Origin: Collinsella aerofaciens
GTDB taxonomy: Bacteria > Actinomycetota > Coriobacteriia > Coriobacteriales > Coriobacteriaceae
DNA length: 64,000 nt
Direction: 5' to 3'
Assembly (NCBI RefSeq): GCF_005844325.1
Contig: NZ_SPFY01000008.1
Coordinates: forward strand, 1-64,000
The notes under the pieces are model-generated. The model saw only the letters and a program-made list of their open reading frames with translations, searched no databases and was not told where the DNA came from. Positions 1 to 7,605 of this stretch are shown here, piece after piece. The position numbers and the translations under genes were made by a program. Numbering within the stretch: position 1 is the stretch's first letter; each line of letters opens with the position of its first letter.

Positions 1-216
1 CGGAAAGAAACTGCAACGCGGGGGAGGCGACCCCAATGGCTTTCTCATATCGTCTTTCGGCTCTTCCTTCTTATCGCTATCGCCAGCATCCTCGGTGACC
101 GTCGCCTTGTCATTGCCACAGCCAGTCAGGAGACCGGAAACACCCAGGACAACGGTCGCGAATGCGCCAAGCGCGGCGCGACGGCTCAGCAGCACTTCAT
201 TTTCGAGCTTTTTCAT
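1..216 (-). CDS. Exported lipoprotein, N-terminal part only (cut by window edge)
   Basis: The frame is open from an ATG at 216 to the window edge, so the gene is partial (72 codons visible). The ATG follows AGGAAGG at good spacing. The protein starts with a charged region containing an RR pair (LSRRAALG), then a hydrophobic stretch, then the lipobox LLTGC, so it should be lipidated on Cys33 and tethered outside the membrane. The RR pair before the hydrophobic core could mean Tat export, but this is an inference. After the lipobox comes an acidic and lysine-rich linker. No functional domain is visible in the part present, so the role is unknown. Confidence 0.6.
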   Translation of the reverse strand, partial: MKKLENEVLLSRRAALGAFATVVLGVSGLLTGCGNDKATVTEDAGDSDKKEEPKDDMRKPLGSPPPRCSFFP

Positions 217-289
217 TATTCATCCTTCCTACGATCCGGCTACCGTGCCGGCACACAGCACATCGTAGAAAGGATTGAACTTGAATTCA

Positions 290-304
290 TTAGCTCAGAG
301 CTAA
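290..304. promoter_or_regulatory. Perfect short inverted repeat upstream of the lipoprotein gene
   Basis: TTAGCTC-A-GAGCTAA is a perfect 7-bp inverted repeat 74 bp upstream of the lipoprotein start. Size and place fit a repressor operator. No matching promoter boxes could be assigned with confidence. Confidence 0.3.
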
Positions 305-378
305 GGCTACGGTAAACGGTCAATGCAGTTGTCCAAGCGCCGAGCAAACGCTCTTTACGCGACCGTCAGCAGGCAGGA

Positions 379-702
379 TCAACCCACTGTGACGGATTCC
401 CCGGTAAAGGCGCTGATCGTCAACAGGACAAAGAACATAAGGTAGCTAACGCTCAGCGGGTATGCGATAGCCAAAAAGACAATCCATCCCACATTGGTTT
501 TGCCGTCGGCGCGGCGTTGTTCGCGACAACGATAGAGCCAGATCGTCGCGCCAATGGCGACAATCAGCAACACGAGCGCCGCCGCAGCCAATCCGGCAAG
601 TGCAAACATCATGCCAATGCTCAGCACAACAACCGGGAGCAGTAACAAACCGCACCCGCAACCACCCGGACTATATACAACAGATTGCCGACGTCGCTTC
701 AT
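379..702 (-). CDS. Small integral membrane protein, unknown function
   Basis: This 107-residue protein has a basic N-terminus (MKRRRQ), a long hydrophobic block at about 18-56 that can form two membrane helices, a short charged loop (YRCREQRRADGK) and a further hydrophobic block at about 71-99, so three membrane segments are likely. The ATG at 702 is preferred to a GTG two codons earlier because GGAG lies five bases before it. It follows the HigA-like gene by 29 bp on the same strand and may share its transcript. No family was recognised. Confidence 0.5.
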   Translation of the reverse strand: MKRRRQSVVYSPGGCGCGLLLLPVVVLSIGMMFALAGLAAAALVLLIVAIGATIWLYRCREQRRADGKTNVGWIVFLAIAYPLSVSYLMFFVLLTISAFTGESVTVG

Positions 703-731
703 CGTCACTCCATTCTCAGCGTCTTTGGGCC

Positions 732-1073
732 CTACAATGCGATGGCCTGCTGGACAGGAACAATCTTGTCGAGCTCAGGTTTAATCCGCCTTTTCTCGGC
801 CTCGAGATCAAACGCCATCTGCGCGCGAAGCCAATAACCATCCGTCAGACCAAAGTAACGGCAAAGACGAAGGTCCGTGTCAGCCGTCACACGGCGTCTT
901 CCCAAGACAATCTGCCCGATACGCTGAGCCGGAATCCCGGTCTCCTTCGCAAGGCGATATTGAGAAATGCCCATGGGAACAAGAAACTCCTCTTTGAGAA
1001 GCTCACCAGGAGTCACCGGCGACAGCAAATCAGTCGCAGCCTCTTCATTTGTGGTAATCGACGATTTCGACAT
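732..1073 (-). CDS. higA: HigA/VapI-type antitoxin or XRE-family DNA-binding protein
   Basis: This is a 113-residue helix-turn-helix protein. The segment TPGELLKEEFLVPMGISQYRL followed by AKETGIPAQRIGQIVLGRR is typical of HigA antitoxins, with the HTH at about 36-60 and the usual FGLTDGYWLRAQ region after it. The ATG at 1073 was chosen because a longer frame would begin with a TTG lying inside the -10 box of the assigned promoter. HigA usually sits downstream of its toxin HigB, but no HigB-like frame exists between this gene and the M20 gene at 1227. It is therefore an orphan, perhaps a stand-alone repressor. Confidence 0.75.
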   Translation of the reverse strand: MSKSSITTNEEAATDLLSPVTPGELLKEEFLVPMGISQYRLAKETGIPAQRIGQIVLGRRRVTADTDLRLCRYFGLTDGYWLRAQMAFDLEAEKRRIKPELDKIVPVQQAIAL

Positions 1074-1123
1074 TCCAAGCCATCCCCTGTCTCCACTCAA
1101 AGCAGACCCGATAAGATGCAATC

Positions 1124-1159
1124 ATAGTATCGCCTTACGTTAATAACGTCAAACGTTTC
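1124..1159 (-). promoter_or_regulatory. Promoter and palindromic operator of the higA-like gene
   Basis: Read on the minus strand, TTGACG (1148-1153) and TACTAT (1124-1129) form -35 and -10 boxes with an 18-bp spacer. Two inverted repeats overlap the -35 end: ACGTT-N4-AACGT at 1137-1150 and the palindrome AAACGTTT at 1152-1159. This is the layout expected for autorepression by an HTH antitoxin. Confidence 0.55.
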
Positions 1160-1226
1160 TATAGACTTACATCTCTATTATAGCGTACATCTGTTCGTGT
1201 TTTCTAGAACAGGTATCCTTCGACAC

Positions 1227-2414
1227 TTAAGCAAGCAAAAGCAGTCGTTTGTAAACATCGAGGCCTTTGAGCAGGATTTCCTCGTCAAAGAGCATGGTAT
1301 CAGTATGCAGGGCGCTTGTGGCATAGGCGGAACAGCCGTCCGAATCGCTCGGGTTTTCTTGACCCTCCGGCACGCCCGTGCCCAGCAGGAAGAACACACC
1401 CGGCAGATGACGCTGATAGAAGGCGAAGTCCTCGGCAATCAGCAGCGGCTCGTCCACGAGCTGTAACTCGGGCAGAGCGGGCGCGATTCGGGCAAACAAC
1501 TCGGGGGCGTTGTCGACCGGCGGATAGCCCTCGGCAAAGTCGAGATCGTACGTGCAGCCCGTTGCAGCGCACGCCTCGTCGAGCACACGGCGCACGCCCT
1601 CACGCGCACGGTCGAACATGTCGTCCGTAAACACACGCAGACTGCCGGCAACATGGGCCTCCCCCGCCACCGCGTTGCAAACGGTACCGGCCTGCAGCAG
1701 GCCGAACTTACCAATGCAGGGCTCGTCGGCACCCAACTCGTCCATCAATTCACGCTCGGCAACCAAGAACTTGGCAGCCGCCAGCGCCGCATCGTGCGAT
1801 TCGTGTACGGGAACGCCGTAGGTCTTGGCGATATGGATGCTTGTCCCGTGAATGTGCACGTGCGTCTCGCTCGAACGCGCCAGCAGCGGGCCGGAACAAC
1901 TCGCCAACGCGTTCGCAGGCAGGTCGGGCCATACGTGGAACCCGAAGATACGGTCCGCCCCGTAGCGCTCAAACACCCCGCTCTCGCATACCGTCTTGGC
2001 ACCACCGGTCGTCTCCTCGGCAGGCTGGAACACAAAGAGCACGTTGCGTTTGATGGCACCCGGCTGCTCACGAATCGTGCGATCGACAAAGGTTGCCGCC
2101 GCAAGCGCCATGGCCATGTGTCCATCGTGTCCGCAAGCGTGCATCTTTCCGGGATGCGTCGAGGCAAAGGCCGCGCCCGTCGCCTCTGCGATGGGCAGCG
2201 CGTCCATATCGGCGCGAATCGCCGTGGCATGCGCGGCGCCCGTGCCAGTGTCGAAGAAAGCGCAAACACAGCTGGGGCAGGGATGGGTCACTTCACAGGC
2301 AAGCGAGGCGAGCACGCCCTCGATATAGGCTATGGTTTGAGGAAGATCGAAATCGAGCTCCGGAATGCGATGCAGGTCGCGACGATAGCGACGAAGTTCT
2401 TGGAGCTCGGTCAT
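1227..2414 (-). CDS. M20D amidohydrolase, candidate N-acetyl-diaminopimelate deacetylase
   Basis: The ATG at 2414 follows AAAGGA and gives 395 residues, the usual length for M20D peptidases. Metal-site motifs are present: IRADMDAL near 67-73, HACGHDGHM at 92-100, and QPAEE at 130-134. The lid region at about 190-230 is less canonical than in hippurate hydrolases. Family members remove acyl groups from amino acids. The gene diverges from lysA-dapA-dapB-dapH, and the acetylase lysine pathway needs an N-acetyl-LL-diaminopimelate deacetylase (DapL), so this is a good candidate, though the family also includes hippurate and indole-acetyl-amino-acid hydrolases. The neighbourhood is the main argument for DapL. 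Confidence 0.7.
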   Translation of the reverse strand: MTELQELRRYRRDLHRIPELDFDLPQTIAYIEGVLASLACEVTHPCPSCVCAFFDTGTGAAHATAIRADMDALPIAEATGAAFASTHPGKMHACGHDGHMAMALAAATFVDRTIREQPGAIKRNVLFVFQPAEETTGGAKTVCESGVFERYGADRIFGFHVWPDLPANALASCSGPLLARSSETHVHIHGTSIHIAKTYGVPVHESHDAALAAAKFLVAERELMDELGADEPCIGKFGLLQAGTVCNAVAGEAHVAGSLRVFTDDMFDRAREGVRRVLDEACAATGCTYDLDFAEGYPPVDNAPELFARIAPALPELQLVDEPLLIAEDFAFYQRHLPGVFFLLGTGVPEGQENPSDSDGCSAYATSALHTDTMLFDEEILLKGLDVYKRLLLLA

Positions 2415-2445
2415 AAAGGATCCTTTCATGGGGCATTTCCATTCA

Positions 2446-2457
2446 CACAATATTGTG
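2446..2457. promoter_or_regulatory. Perfect palindrome upstream of the M20 gene
   Basis: CACAATATTGTG is a perfect 12-bp palindrome about 32 bp upstream of the M20 start, well placed for a repressor site. The regulator is unknown. Confidence 0.3.
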
Positions 2458-2525
2458 ATGCAGAATTGTGACGCCCTTGTTTCTAGCATATCCCTGCATT
2501 TTTTAAACGTTATATACGAATACTC

Positions 2526-2554
2526 TTGTTTGGTAAAGTGCAACGTGGTAGGGT
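2526..2554 (+). promoter_or_regulatory. Promoter of the lysine riboswitch-lysA transcript
   Basis: TTGTTT (2526-2531) and TAGGGT (2549-2554) are separated by 17 bp. The predicted start near 2561 is just before the first base of the riboswitch P1 stem, which supports the assignment although the boxes are weak. Confidence 0.4.
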
Positions 2555-2563
2555 CTTTACCAC

Positions 2564-2724
2564 TTGATAGAGGCGCGGGCACGAAGATCCGCGGGCGAGT
2601 CGGCAGACTTTGACCCCGCGGGGAGGCGAAACCCGCCGAACTGGGTTTTTCGGGCACGAACAGCCTGGTGGGCCTGCGGGAAACACCCGCAGGACTGTCT
2701 GCAGCAATGCGGGAGCGCTATCCG
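2564..2724 (+). promoter_or_regulatory. Lysine riboswitch (L box) in the lysA leader
   Basis: The leader matches the lysine riboswitch in order and spacing. GATAGAGGCGCG at 2566 corresponds to the conserved 5' P1/P2 segment, GGGGAGGCGAAACCCGCCGAA near 2634 to the internal GGAG...GCCGAAG region, then come a CTGGG...CGGG element and a GGACTGTC segment, and GCGCTATCC at 2715-2723 closes P1 with GATAG. The aptamer binds lysine and normally lowers expression of lysine synthesis genes. Downstream, CGCTAT occurs again at 2738-2743 and GGATAGCG lies at 2773-2780 next to the lysA ribosome site, so the platform probably acts by hiding that site. Confidence 0.85.
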
Positions 2725-2793
2725 GACATTGGGTCCACGCTATGCGGATTCGATGCGCCGATGGCGCCGTCTGGATAGCGAGGTTTACGGGAC

Positions 2794-4110
2794 ATGGCAC
2801 TGACCCCCAACGAGGCATATGCGGCAAAGCGGCCGTTTGTGGACAAGGAGACGCTCGAACACATCGTCGAGCAGTTCCCCACGCCGTTTCATCTATACGA
2901 CGAGGCGGGCATCCGTCGCAACATGCAAGAAGTACGTGACGCCTTTGCGTGGAATCCGGGATTTAAGGAGTACTTTGCCGTCAAGGCCAATCCCAACCCG
3001 GCGCTTATCTCCATTCTCAACGAATACGGCTGCGGTTGCGACTGCTCGAGCTATACCGAGCTCATGATCGCCCGCTCGCTGGGCATCACCGGCCATGACA
3101 TCATGTTCTCGTCCAACGACACGCCGGCAGCGGACTTTGAGCTCGCCGATAAGCTGGGCGCCATCGTCAACTTTGACGACATCAGCCACATCGAGTTCTA
3201 CGAGCGCGTCGCGGGCCCCATCCCCAAGACAGTCAGCTGCCGCTTTAATCCGGGCGGTCTGTTCCAGCTTTCCAACGGCATTATGGACAACCCGGGCGAT
3301 TCAAAGTACGGCATGACCACTGAACAGCTCTTTGAGGCCTTCCGTATGCTCAAGGCCAAGGGCGCCGAGAATTTTGGCATCCATGCCTTCCTTGCCAGCA
3401 ACACCGTCACCAACGACTACTACCCCAAGCTCGCGCGCATCCTCTTTGAACTTGCCGTGCGTCTGGAGCGCGAGACGGGCGCGCATGTCGCCTTTATCAA
3501 CCTGTCCGGCGGTGTGGGTATCCCCTACCTGCCCGGGCAGCAGGCTAACGACATCCACGCCATCGGCGAGGGCGTACACGCGGCCTACGACGAGATCCTG
3601 GTTCCCGCCGGCATGGGCGATGTGGCGATCTGCACCGAGATGGGCCGCTTTATGATGGGCCCCTACGGATGCCTGGTCACCAAGGCCATCCACGAAAAGC
3701 AGATTTACAAGGACTATATCGGCGTGGACGCAAGCGCCGTCGACCTGATTCGCCCTGCCATGTATGGCGCCTACCATCACGTTACGGTGATGGGCCAGCC
3801 GGGTGGCCCCGACAAATCCACAGCCCCTGTCACGAACAAGTACGACATCACGGGCAACTTGTGCGAGAACAACGACAAGTTCGCCATCGACCGCGAGCTG
3901 CCGCAGATCGATATGGGCAACCTGCTCGTGATCCACGATACCGGCGCGCACGGCTACTCCATGGGCTACAACTACAACGGACGCCTGCGCTCCGCAGAGG
4001 TATTGCTTCGCCCCGATGGCTCGGCGGATCTTATCCGTCGTGCCGAGCGCCCGGGCGACTACTTTGCCACGCTCGACGTGCTGCCGTGCGGCCGCAAGTT
4101 GCTGGCCTAG
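2794..4110 (+). CDS. lysA: Diaminopimelate decarboxylase
   Basis: The 438-residue PLP enzyme converts meso-diaminopimelate to L-lysine, the last step of lysine synthesis. The fold III decarboxylase signature is complete: the PLP lysine in YFAVKANPNP (Lys64), the glycine loop NLSGGVGIPY, CTEMGRFMMGPYG, the RPAMYGAYH segment, the catalytic cysteine in CENNDKF (Cys356), and DTGAHGYSMGYNYNG near the end. It follows the lysine riboswitch, and GAGG at 2780-2783 precedes the ATG. It is the first gene of a run with dapA, dapB and dapH, so the switch probably controls the whole set. Confidence 0.93.
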   Translation: MALTPNEAYAAKRPFVDKETLEHIVEQFPTPFHLYDEAGIRRNMQEVRDAFAWNPGFKEYFAVKANPNPALISILNEYGCGCDCSSYTELMIARSLGITGHDIMFSSNDTPAADFELADKLGAIVNFDDISHIEFYERVAGPIPKTVSCRFNPGGLFQLSNGIMDNPGDSKYGMTTEQLFEAFRMLKAKGAENFGIHAFLASNTVTNDYYPKLARILFELAVRLERETGAHVAFINLSGGVGIPYLPGQQANDIHAIGEGVHAAYDEILVPAGMGDVAICTEMGRFMMGPYGCLVTKAIHEKQIYKDYIGVDASAVDLIRPAMYGAYHHVTVMGQPGGPDKSTAPVTNKYDITGNLCENNDKFAIDRELPQIDMGNLLVIHDTGAHGYSMGYNYNGRLRSAEVLLRPDGSADLIRRAERPGDYFATLDVLPCGRKLLA

Positions 4111-4212
4111 TCGCGCGCCGAAAGCGCCCGCCGTCGCGCTCAGGACGAGCGCCTAGCCGTCGCCACCCAATGGAACAAACGCATCCAGATCGCAGAAGCG
4201 AAGGAGAAGAAT

Positions 4213-5103
4213 ATGGACGTCCGCAACCTCGAGGGCTCGATCGTCGCCCTCGTCACCCCGTTTAAGAAGGACGGCAGCGTCGACTTTGATGCGCTTGAGC
4301 GCCTGGTCGATTTCCACCTGCAGAATGGCACCGACGCCATCCTCACCCTGGGCACCACCGGCGAGAGCGCCACGATGACCGATGACGAGGACAACTCCGT
4401 CGTTGCCGCCGTGGTCAAGCAGGTCGCAGGCCGCATCCCCGTCATCGCCGGGTCGGGCTCCAACTCCACGCAGACCATGCTCACCAAGTCGCTCACCTAC
4501 CAGGGCCTGGGCGCCGACGGCCTGCTGCTCATCACCCCCTACTACAACAAGTCCAACGAAGAGGGCATCTACCAGCACTTTAAGACCGTGGCCGATGCGG
4601 TGGACATCCCCTGCATCTTGTACAACATCCCCGGTCGTTGCGGCTGCGGTATCAGCGAGCGCAATGTCGAGCGCCTGGCCGCACACCCCAACATCATGGG
4701 CATCAAGGAGGCCTCGGGCAACGTCGCCTATGCCGCCAAGATCGCGCACCTGCTGTCCAACGACTTCCGCATGTATTCGGGCGAGGACGCGCTCACCGTG
4801 CCGCTCATGAGCCTGGGTGCCTCGGGCACCATCAGCGTTTGGGCCGACGTGCAGCCGCAACTCGTGCACGACATGTGCCGTGCCTACCTGGACGGTGACG
4901 TGGAGCGCGCCCGCGAGATCCAGATTGCCGGCCAGCCGCTCATCAACGCCCTCTTTAGCGAAGTCAACCCCATCCCCGTTAAGGAAGCGCTCGCCCAGAT
5001 GGGTATGATCGAGGCCAACTATCGCATGCCGCTGTGCCCCATGGCAGACGACACGCGCGCCGCACTTACCGATGCTCTGAAGGGAGCTGGTCTGCTTGAT
5101 TAA
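4213..5103 (+). CDS. dapA: 4-hydroxy-tetrahydrodipicolinate synthase
   Basis: This 296-residue aldolase condenses pyruvate with aspartate semialdehyde, the entry step to diaminopimelate. Active-site features are visible: the TLGTTGES loop (Thr48-Thr49), the proton-relay tyrosine in LYNIPGR (Tyr137) and the Schiff-base lysine in GIKEASGN (Lys165). The ATG follows AAGGAGAAGAAT. It lies 102 bp after lysA and its last codons overlap the dapB start by 8 bp, so the two are translationally coupled. Confidence 0.94.
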   Translation: MDVRNLEGSIVALVTPFKKDGSVDFDALERLVDFHLQNGTDAILTLGTTGESATMTDDEDNSVVAAVVKQVAGRIPVIAGSGSNSTQTMLTKSLTYQGLGADGLLLITPYYNKSNEEGIYQHFKTVADAVDIPCILYNIPGRCGCGISERNVERLAAHPNIMGIKEASGNVAYAAKIAHLLSNDFRMYSGEDALTVPLMSLGASGTISVWADVQPQLVHDMCRAYLDGDVERAREIQIAGQPLINALFSEVNPIPVKEALAQMGMIEANYRMPLCPMADDTRAALTDALKGAGLLD

Positions 5104-5836
5104 GACCGTCATTATGGGAACGGGCCGCATGGGCTCGCTCATCCGCACCACCGCCGAAAGCATCGTTGGTGCCGCCGGTCAACCCGTTTTCGACATCGTC
5201 GCCCAGATCGGCTTTGACCTGGCCGAGCTCGAGAGCGCTCCGGCTGCCGATGTGATCATCGACTTCTCGAACGTCGCGACCTTTGATGCCGTCGTTGCCT
5301 ATGTCGAGCGTACGGGCGCCGCACTCGTTTCCGGCACCACGGGCTACACGCCTGAGCAGATGGACCGCCTGCGCGAGCTGGGCCAGAACGCCCGCGTCAT
5401 GCACTCGGGCAACTACTCAATCGGCATCGCCGCTCTGCGCCATCTGGTGGCCCAGGCCACGCGCGAGCTGCCCGGCTTTGACTGCGAGATCGTCGAGACG
5501 CACCACAACCAAAAGGTCGATGCCCCCAGCGGCACCGCCAAGCTACTGCTCGACGCCGTGGTCGAGGCCGAGCCCGAGGCCGGCTATCACCCCGTCCACG
5601 GCCGCGAGGGCATGTGCGGCGCGCGCGACCCCAAGGAGATCGGCATGCACTCGCTGCGCGGCGGCACCGTCGCCGGCGTGCACGAGGTGAGTTTCTTTGG
5701 GCAGGACGAGGAGGTCACGCTCACCCACCGCGCCACAAGCCGTCAGATTTTTGTCAACGGCGCTCTGGCCGCCGCTCAGAAGCTCGTCGTCCGTGATCCC
5801 GGCTTCTACACCTTCGACCAGGTCATGTTCGCCTAG
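5096..5836 (+). CDS. dapB: 4-hydroxy-tetrahydrodipicolinate reductase
   Basis: The 246-residue enzyme reduces the DapA product with NAD(P)H to tetrahydrodipicolinate. An N-terminal dinucleotide-binding motif GTGRMGS (8-14), the SGTTGYT loop, NYSIGI and the substrate motif ETHHNQKVDAPSGTA (His136, His137, Lys140) are present. The start is TTG at 5096, preceded by AAGGGAGCTGG and overlapping the end of dapA. The next gene, dapH, follows after 39 bp. Confidence 0.93.
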   Translation: MIKTVIMGTGRMGSLIRTTAESIVGAAGQPVFDIVAQIGFDLAELESAPAADVIIDFSNVATFDAVVAYVERTGAALVSGTTGYTPEQMDRLRELGQNARVMHSGNYSIGIAALRHLVAQATRELPGFDCEIVETHHNQKVDAPSGTAKLLLDAVVEAEPEAGYHPVHGREGMCGARDPKEIGMHSLRGGTVAGVHEVSFFGQDEEVTLTHRATSRQIFVNGALAAAQKLVVRDPGFYTFDQVMFA

Positions 5837-5875
5837 CCAATCATTAACCAAGCCCGCGTAAAGGAGAAACAAGAT

Positions 5876-6595
5876 ATGAGCAACGCAGCCGAGATGGATG
5901 CACAGGAGATTATCAACTACATCGCCACCGCGCCCAAGAAGACGCCCGTCAAGCTGTATGTGCGCGAGAAGCCCGGCATGAAAGTCCAGTGGGGCGATGC
6001 GCACGTCTACGGCGGCCGTCGCGGCAAGACCGTCTTTGGCGACTGGGATGAGCTCAAGGCCATCCTCGACGCCAACGCCGATTCCATCGACTACTACGAC
6101 GTGGAGAATGACTGCCGCAACTCCGCCGTCCCCATGCTCGACCTTAAGGGTATCAACGCCCGCATCGAGCCGGGCGCGATCATCCGCGACCGCGTCGAGA
6201 TCGGCGACCGCGCCGTCATCATGATGGGCGCCATCATCAACATCGGCTCCGTTATCGGCGAGGGTTCCATGATCGATATGGGCGCCGTGCTGGGCGGCCG
6301 TGCCACCGTGGGCAAGAACTGCCACATCGGCGCCGGCACCGTGCTTGCAGGCGTCGTTGAGCCCGCGAGCGCCACGCCCGTCATCATCGAGGACGATGTC
6401 ATGATTGGCGCCAACGCCGTGGTCCTGGAAGGCGTGCGCGTGGGCAAGGGCGCCGTCGTGGCTGCAGGCGCCGTATGCGTCGAGGATGTCCCTGCCGGCG
6501 CCGTCGTGGCCGGCGTTCCCGCCCGCGTCATCAAGATGCGCGACGAGAAGACCGACAGCAAGACCGGTCTCGAGGAAGGTCTGCGCCAGCTTTAA
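5876..6595 (+). CDS. dapH: Tetrahydrodipicolinate N-acetyltransferase
   Basis: The 239-residue protein has an N-terminal alpha/beta region and a left-handed beta-helix made of hexapeptide repeats (IEPGAI, VEIGDR, IGEGSM, VGKNCH, VRVGKG) ending in [11 protein letters not shown], as in DapH of the acetylase pathway. It acetylates tetrahydrodipicolinate using acetyl-CoA. The length matches DapH (about 235) rather than the succinylase DapD (about 275 or longer). AAGGAG precedes the ATG. The pathway still needs an aminotransferase and a deacetylase; candidates lie at 11171 and 1227. Confidence 0.88.
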   Translation: MSNAAEMDAQEIINYIATAPKKTPVKLYVREKPGMKVQWGDAHVYGGRRGKTVFGDWDELKAILDANADSIDYYDVENDCRNSAVPMLDLKGINARIEPGAIIRDRVEIGDRAVIMMGAIINIGSVIGEGSMIDMGAVLGGRATVGKNCHIGAGTVLAGVVEPASATPVIIEDDVMIGANAVVLEGVRVGKGAVVAAGAVCVEDVPAGAVVAGVPARVIKMRDEKTDSKTGLEEGLRQL

Positions 6596-6597
6596 CA

Positions 6598-6625
6598 GTT
6601 ACGGCGTTTTACCAAACGCCGTAAC
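6598..6625 (+). terminator. Hairpin after dapH
   Basis: A perfect 12-bp stem (GTTACGGCGTTT with AAACGCCGTAAC, loop TACC) begins two bases after the dapH stop. It lacks a U-tract, so it may stabilise the 3' end or be a weak terminator. Confidence 0.5.
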
Positions 6626-6638
6626 GACTCGACGCTGC

Positions 6639-6736
6639 AAACGCCCCTAGGCGGCAATCTGACGTTCAATCGTCGGTCGCGTACCAAAGTACGCTTCCCT
6701 CCTCTTTCACGTCACCTTGCTCGCTCTGGGGCGTTT
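6639..6736. other. Self-complementary intergenic unit, possible structured RNA or repeat
   Basis: AAACGCCCC (6639-6647) and GGGGCGTTT (6728-6736) are perfect complements enclosing two smaller hairpins: GACG-N6-CGTC at 6661-6674 and GCGTAC-CAAA-GTACGC at 6679-6694. The whole can fold as a closed multi-branch structure. It lies between convergent genes and is not needed as a terminator for either. No second copy was found in the window. Confidence 0.35.
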
Positions 6737-6792
6737 TCGCTGACGCATGCTCAACCTGCGGCGCAATGTCAGCAACCAAGCTAAAAACAACA

Positions 6793-6824
6793 AAGGCCGA
6801 AGCCCCAACCAGGGCTTCGGCCTT
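6793..6824 (-). terminator. Intrinsic terminator of the Phd-RelE operon
   Basis: AAGGCCGAAGCCC and GGGCTTCGGCCTT form a perfect 13-bp stem with a 6-base loop. On the minus strand it is followed by TTTGTTGTTTTT. It begins three bases after the relE stop and may also end transcripts from the dap side. Confidence 0.8.
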
Positions 6825-6826
6825 CT

Positions 6827-7171
6827 TTATCTCAAGGTTCCGTCGTATTCGACCATGGCTGGATGCTTCGACAAACGATCGGCAGCCGTCTTATAGACCT
6901 CTGAACGGTCGCGTCGACCTATTGCAACGATCTCGGCAATCTCAACCGTTCCGTCCTCTCGAATTCGAAATACCATTCGGAGTCCCGCCTTTCTCCATTT
7001 AATCTTTTTGCAGCCGGCAAGCTCACCGTGAAGCGGCGTTCCGATTTCATCGGCGCGCGTCTTTAATTTCGCCACTGCAATGCGGACGAGCCTTCGCTGA
7101 GAACCATCTAGTTTTTGATATTCCTTCTCGACGTCTCGATTCAAAAAGCCGACGACAAAGTGCCCGCTCAT
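6827..7171 (-). CDS. RelE/ParE-family toxin
   Basis: This 114-residue basic protein has the RelE fold signature: an N-terminal helix pair (DVEKEYQKLDGSQRRLVR), then KKIKWRKAGLRMVFRI and VEIAEIVAIGRRDRSEVYKTA, the beta-sheet and C-terminal helix that form the mRNA-interferase surface. Its ATG overlaps the antitoxin stop in an ATGA arrangement, typical of type II pairs. Whether it cleaves mRNA or targets gyrase (ParE) cannot be told from the sequence. Confidence 0.8.
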   Translation of the reverse strand: MSGHFVVGFLNRDVEKEYQKLDGSQRRLVRIAVAKLKTRADEIGTPLHGELAGCKKIKWRKAGLRMVFRIREDGTVEIAEIVAIGRRDRSEVYKTAADRLSKHPAMVEYDGTLR

Positions 7172-7518
7172 TCGAAAAGACCCTCATCCGAAATCGCGTC
7201 GGAGTCCATCGATTCGAACTCCGCGAGCTCCTCAGGAGTCAGGGTATCTTCAAACGGAATAAACTCATGCGGTCCGTTTTTGATTCGATCTGCCGCAATA
7301 CGATCAAGCTCAAGTTCGCGAAGGTACTGTAGGGCGCCGTACATTTCCTCATAGGCGGCGTAGTCGATAATCACGGTATCGATATCGTTATGATCGGCGA
7401 TAAACTGCGGCGCGCGCTTAGCGCGCTTGCGAACGACAGATAAGGACTTGCTCGCTTCGGTGGCAGAAACTACCTGATCTTTTGTAAACACCGGCTTTTC
7501 CAGAACAAGTGGGGACAT
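7168..7518 (-). CDS. Phd/YefM-like antitoxin
   Basis: The ATG at 7518, five bases after GGAGG, gives 116 residues. The N-terminal region (VVSATEASKSLSVVRKRAK and DTVIIDYAAYEEMYGALQYL) matches the Phd/YefM DNA-binding and dimerising fold, and the acidic C-terminal tail (LTPEELAEFESMDSD) is the likely toxin-wrapping part. It overlaps the RelE-like toxin gene by 4 bp. A large palindrome immediately upstream is its probable operator, so the complex should repress its own operon. Confidence 0.8.
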   Translation of the reverse strand: MSPLVLEKPVFTKDQVVSATEASKSLSVVRKRAKRAPQFIADHNDIDTVIIDYAAYEEMYGALQYLRELELDRIAADRIKNGPHEFIPFEDTLTPEELAEFESMDSDAISDEGLFE

Positions 7519-7536
7519 TTGTACCTCCAAAAAAAT

Positions 7537-7582
7537 AATCTGGATTATATTTCAAAGTATACTTCAAAATATAATCCAGATT
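7537..7582 (-). promoter_or_regulatory. Large palindromic operator and promoter of the Phd-RelE pair
   Basis: A perfect 16-bp inverted repeat (arms 7537-7552 and 7567-7582, each reading AATCTGGATTATATTT or its complement) flanks a centre containing the palindrome AAGTATACTT (7555-7564). A TATAAT -10 box on the minus strand (7544-7549) lies inside the left arm, so binding would cover the promoter. Confidence 0.65.
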
Positions 7583-7605
7583 TCTCTTTGGAAGAAACTA
7601 TTGCG

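Noticed and set aside
4153-5163. Long open frame opposite dapA and dapB
   Set aside because: It mirrors a well-supported gene codon for codon in a GC-rich genome, has no ribosome site and no family likeness. The same applies to long frames opposite ldh, nadE, frlB, pgi and the aminotransferase gene.
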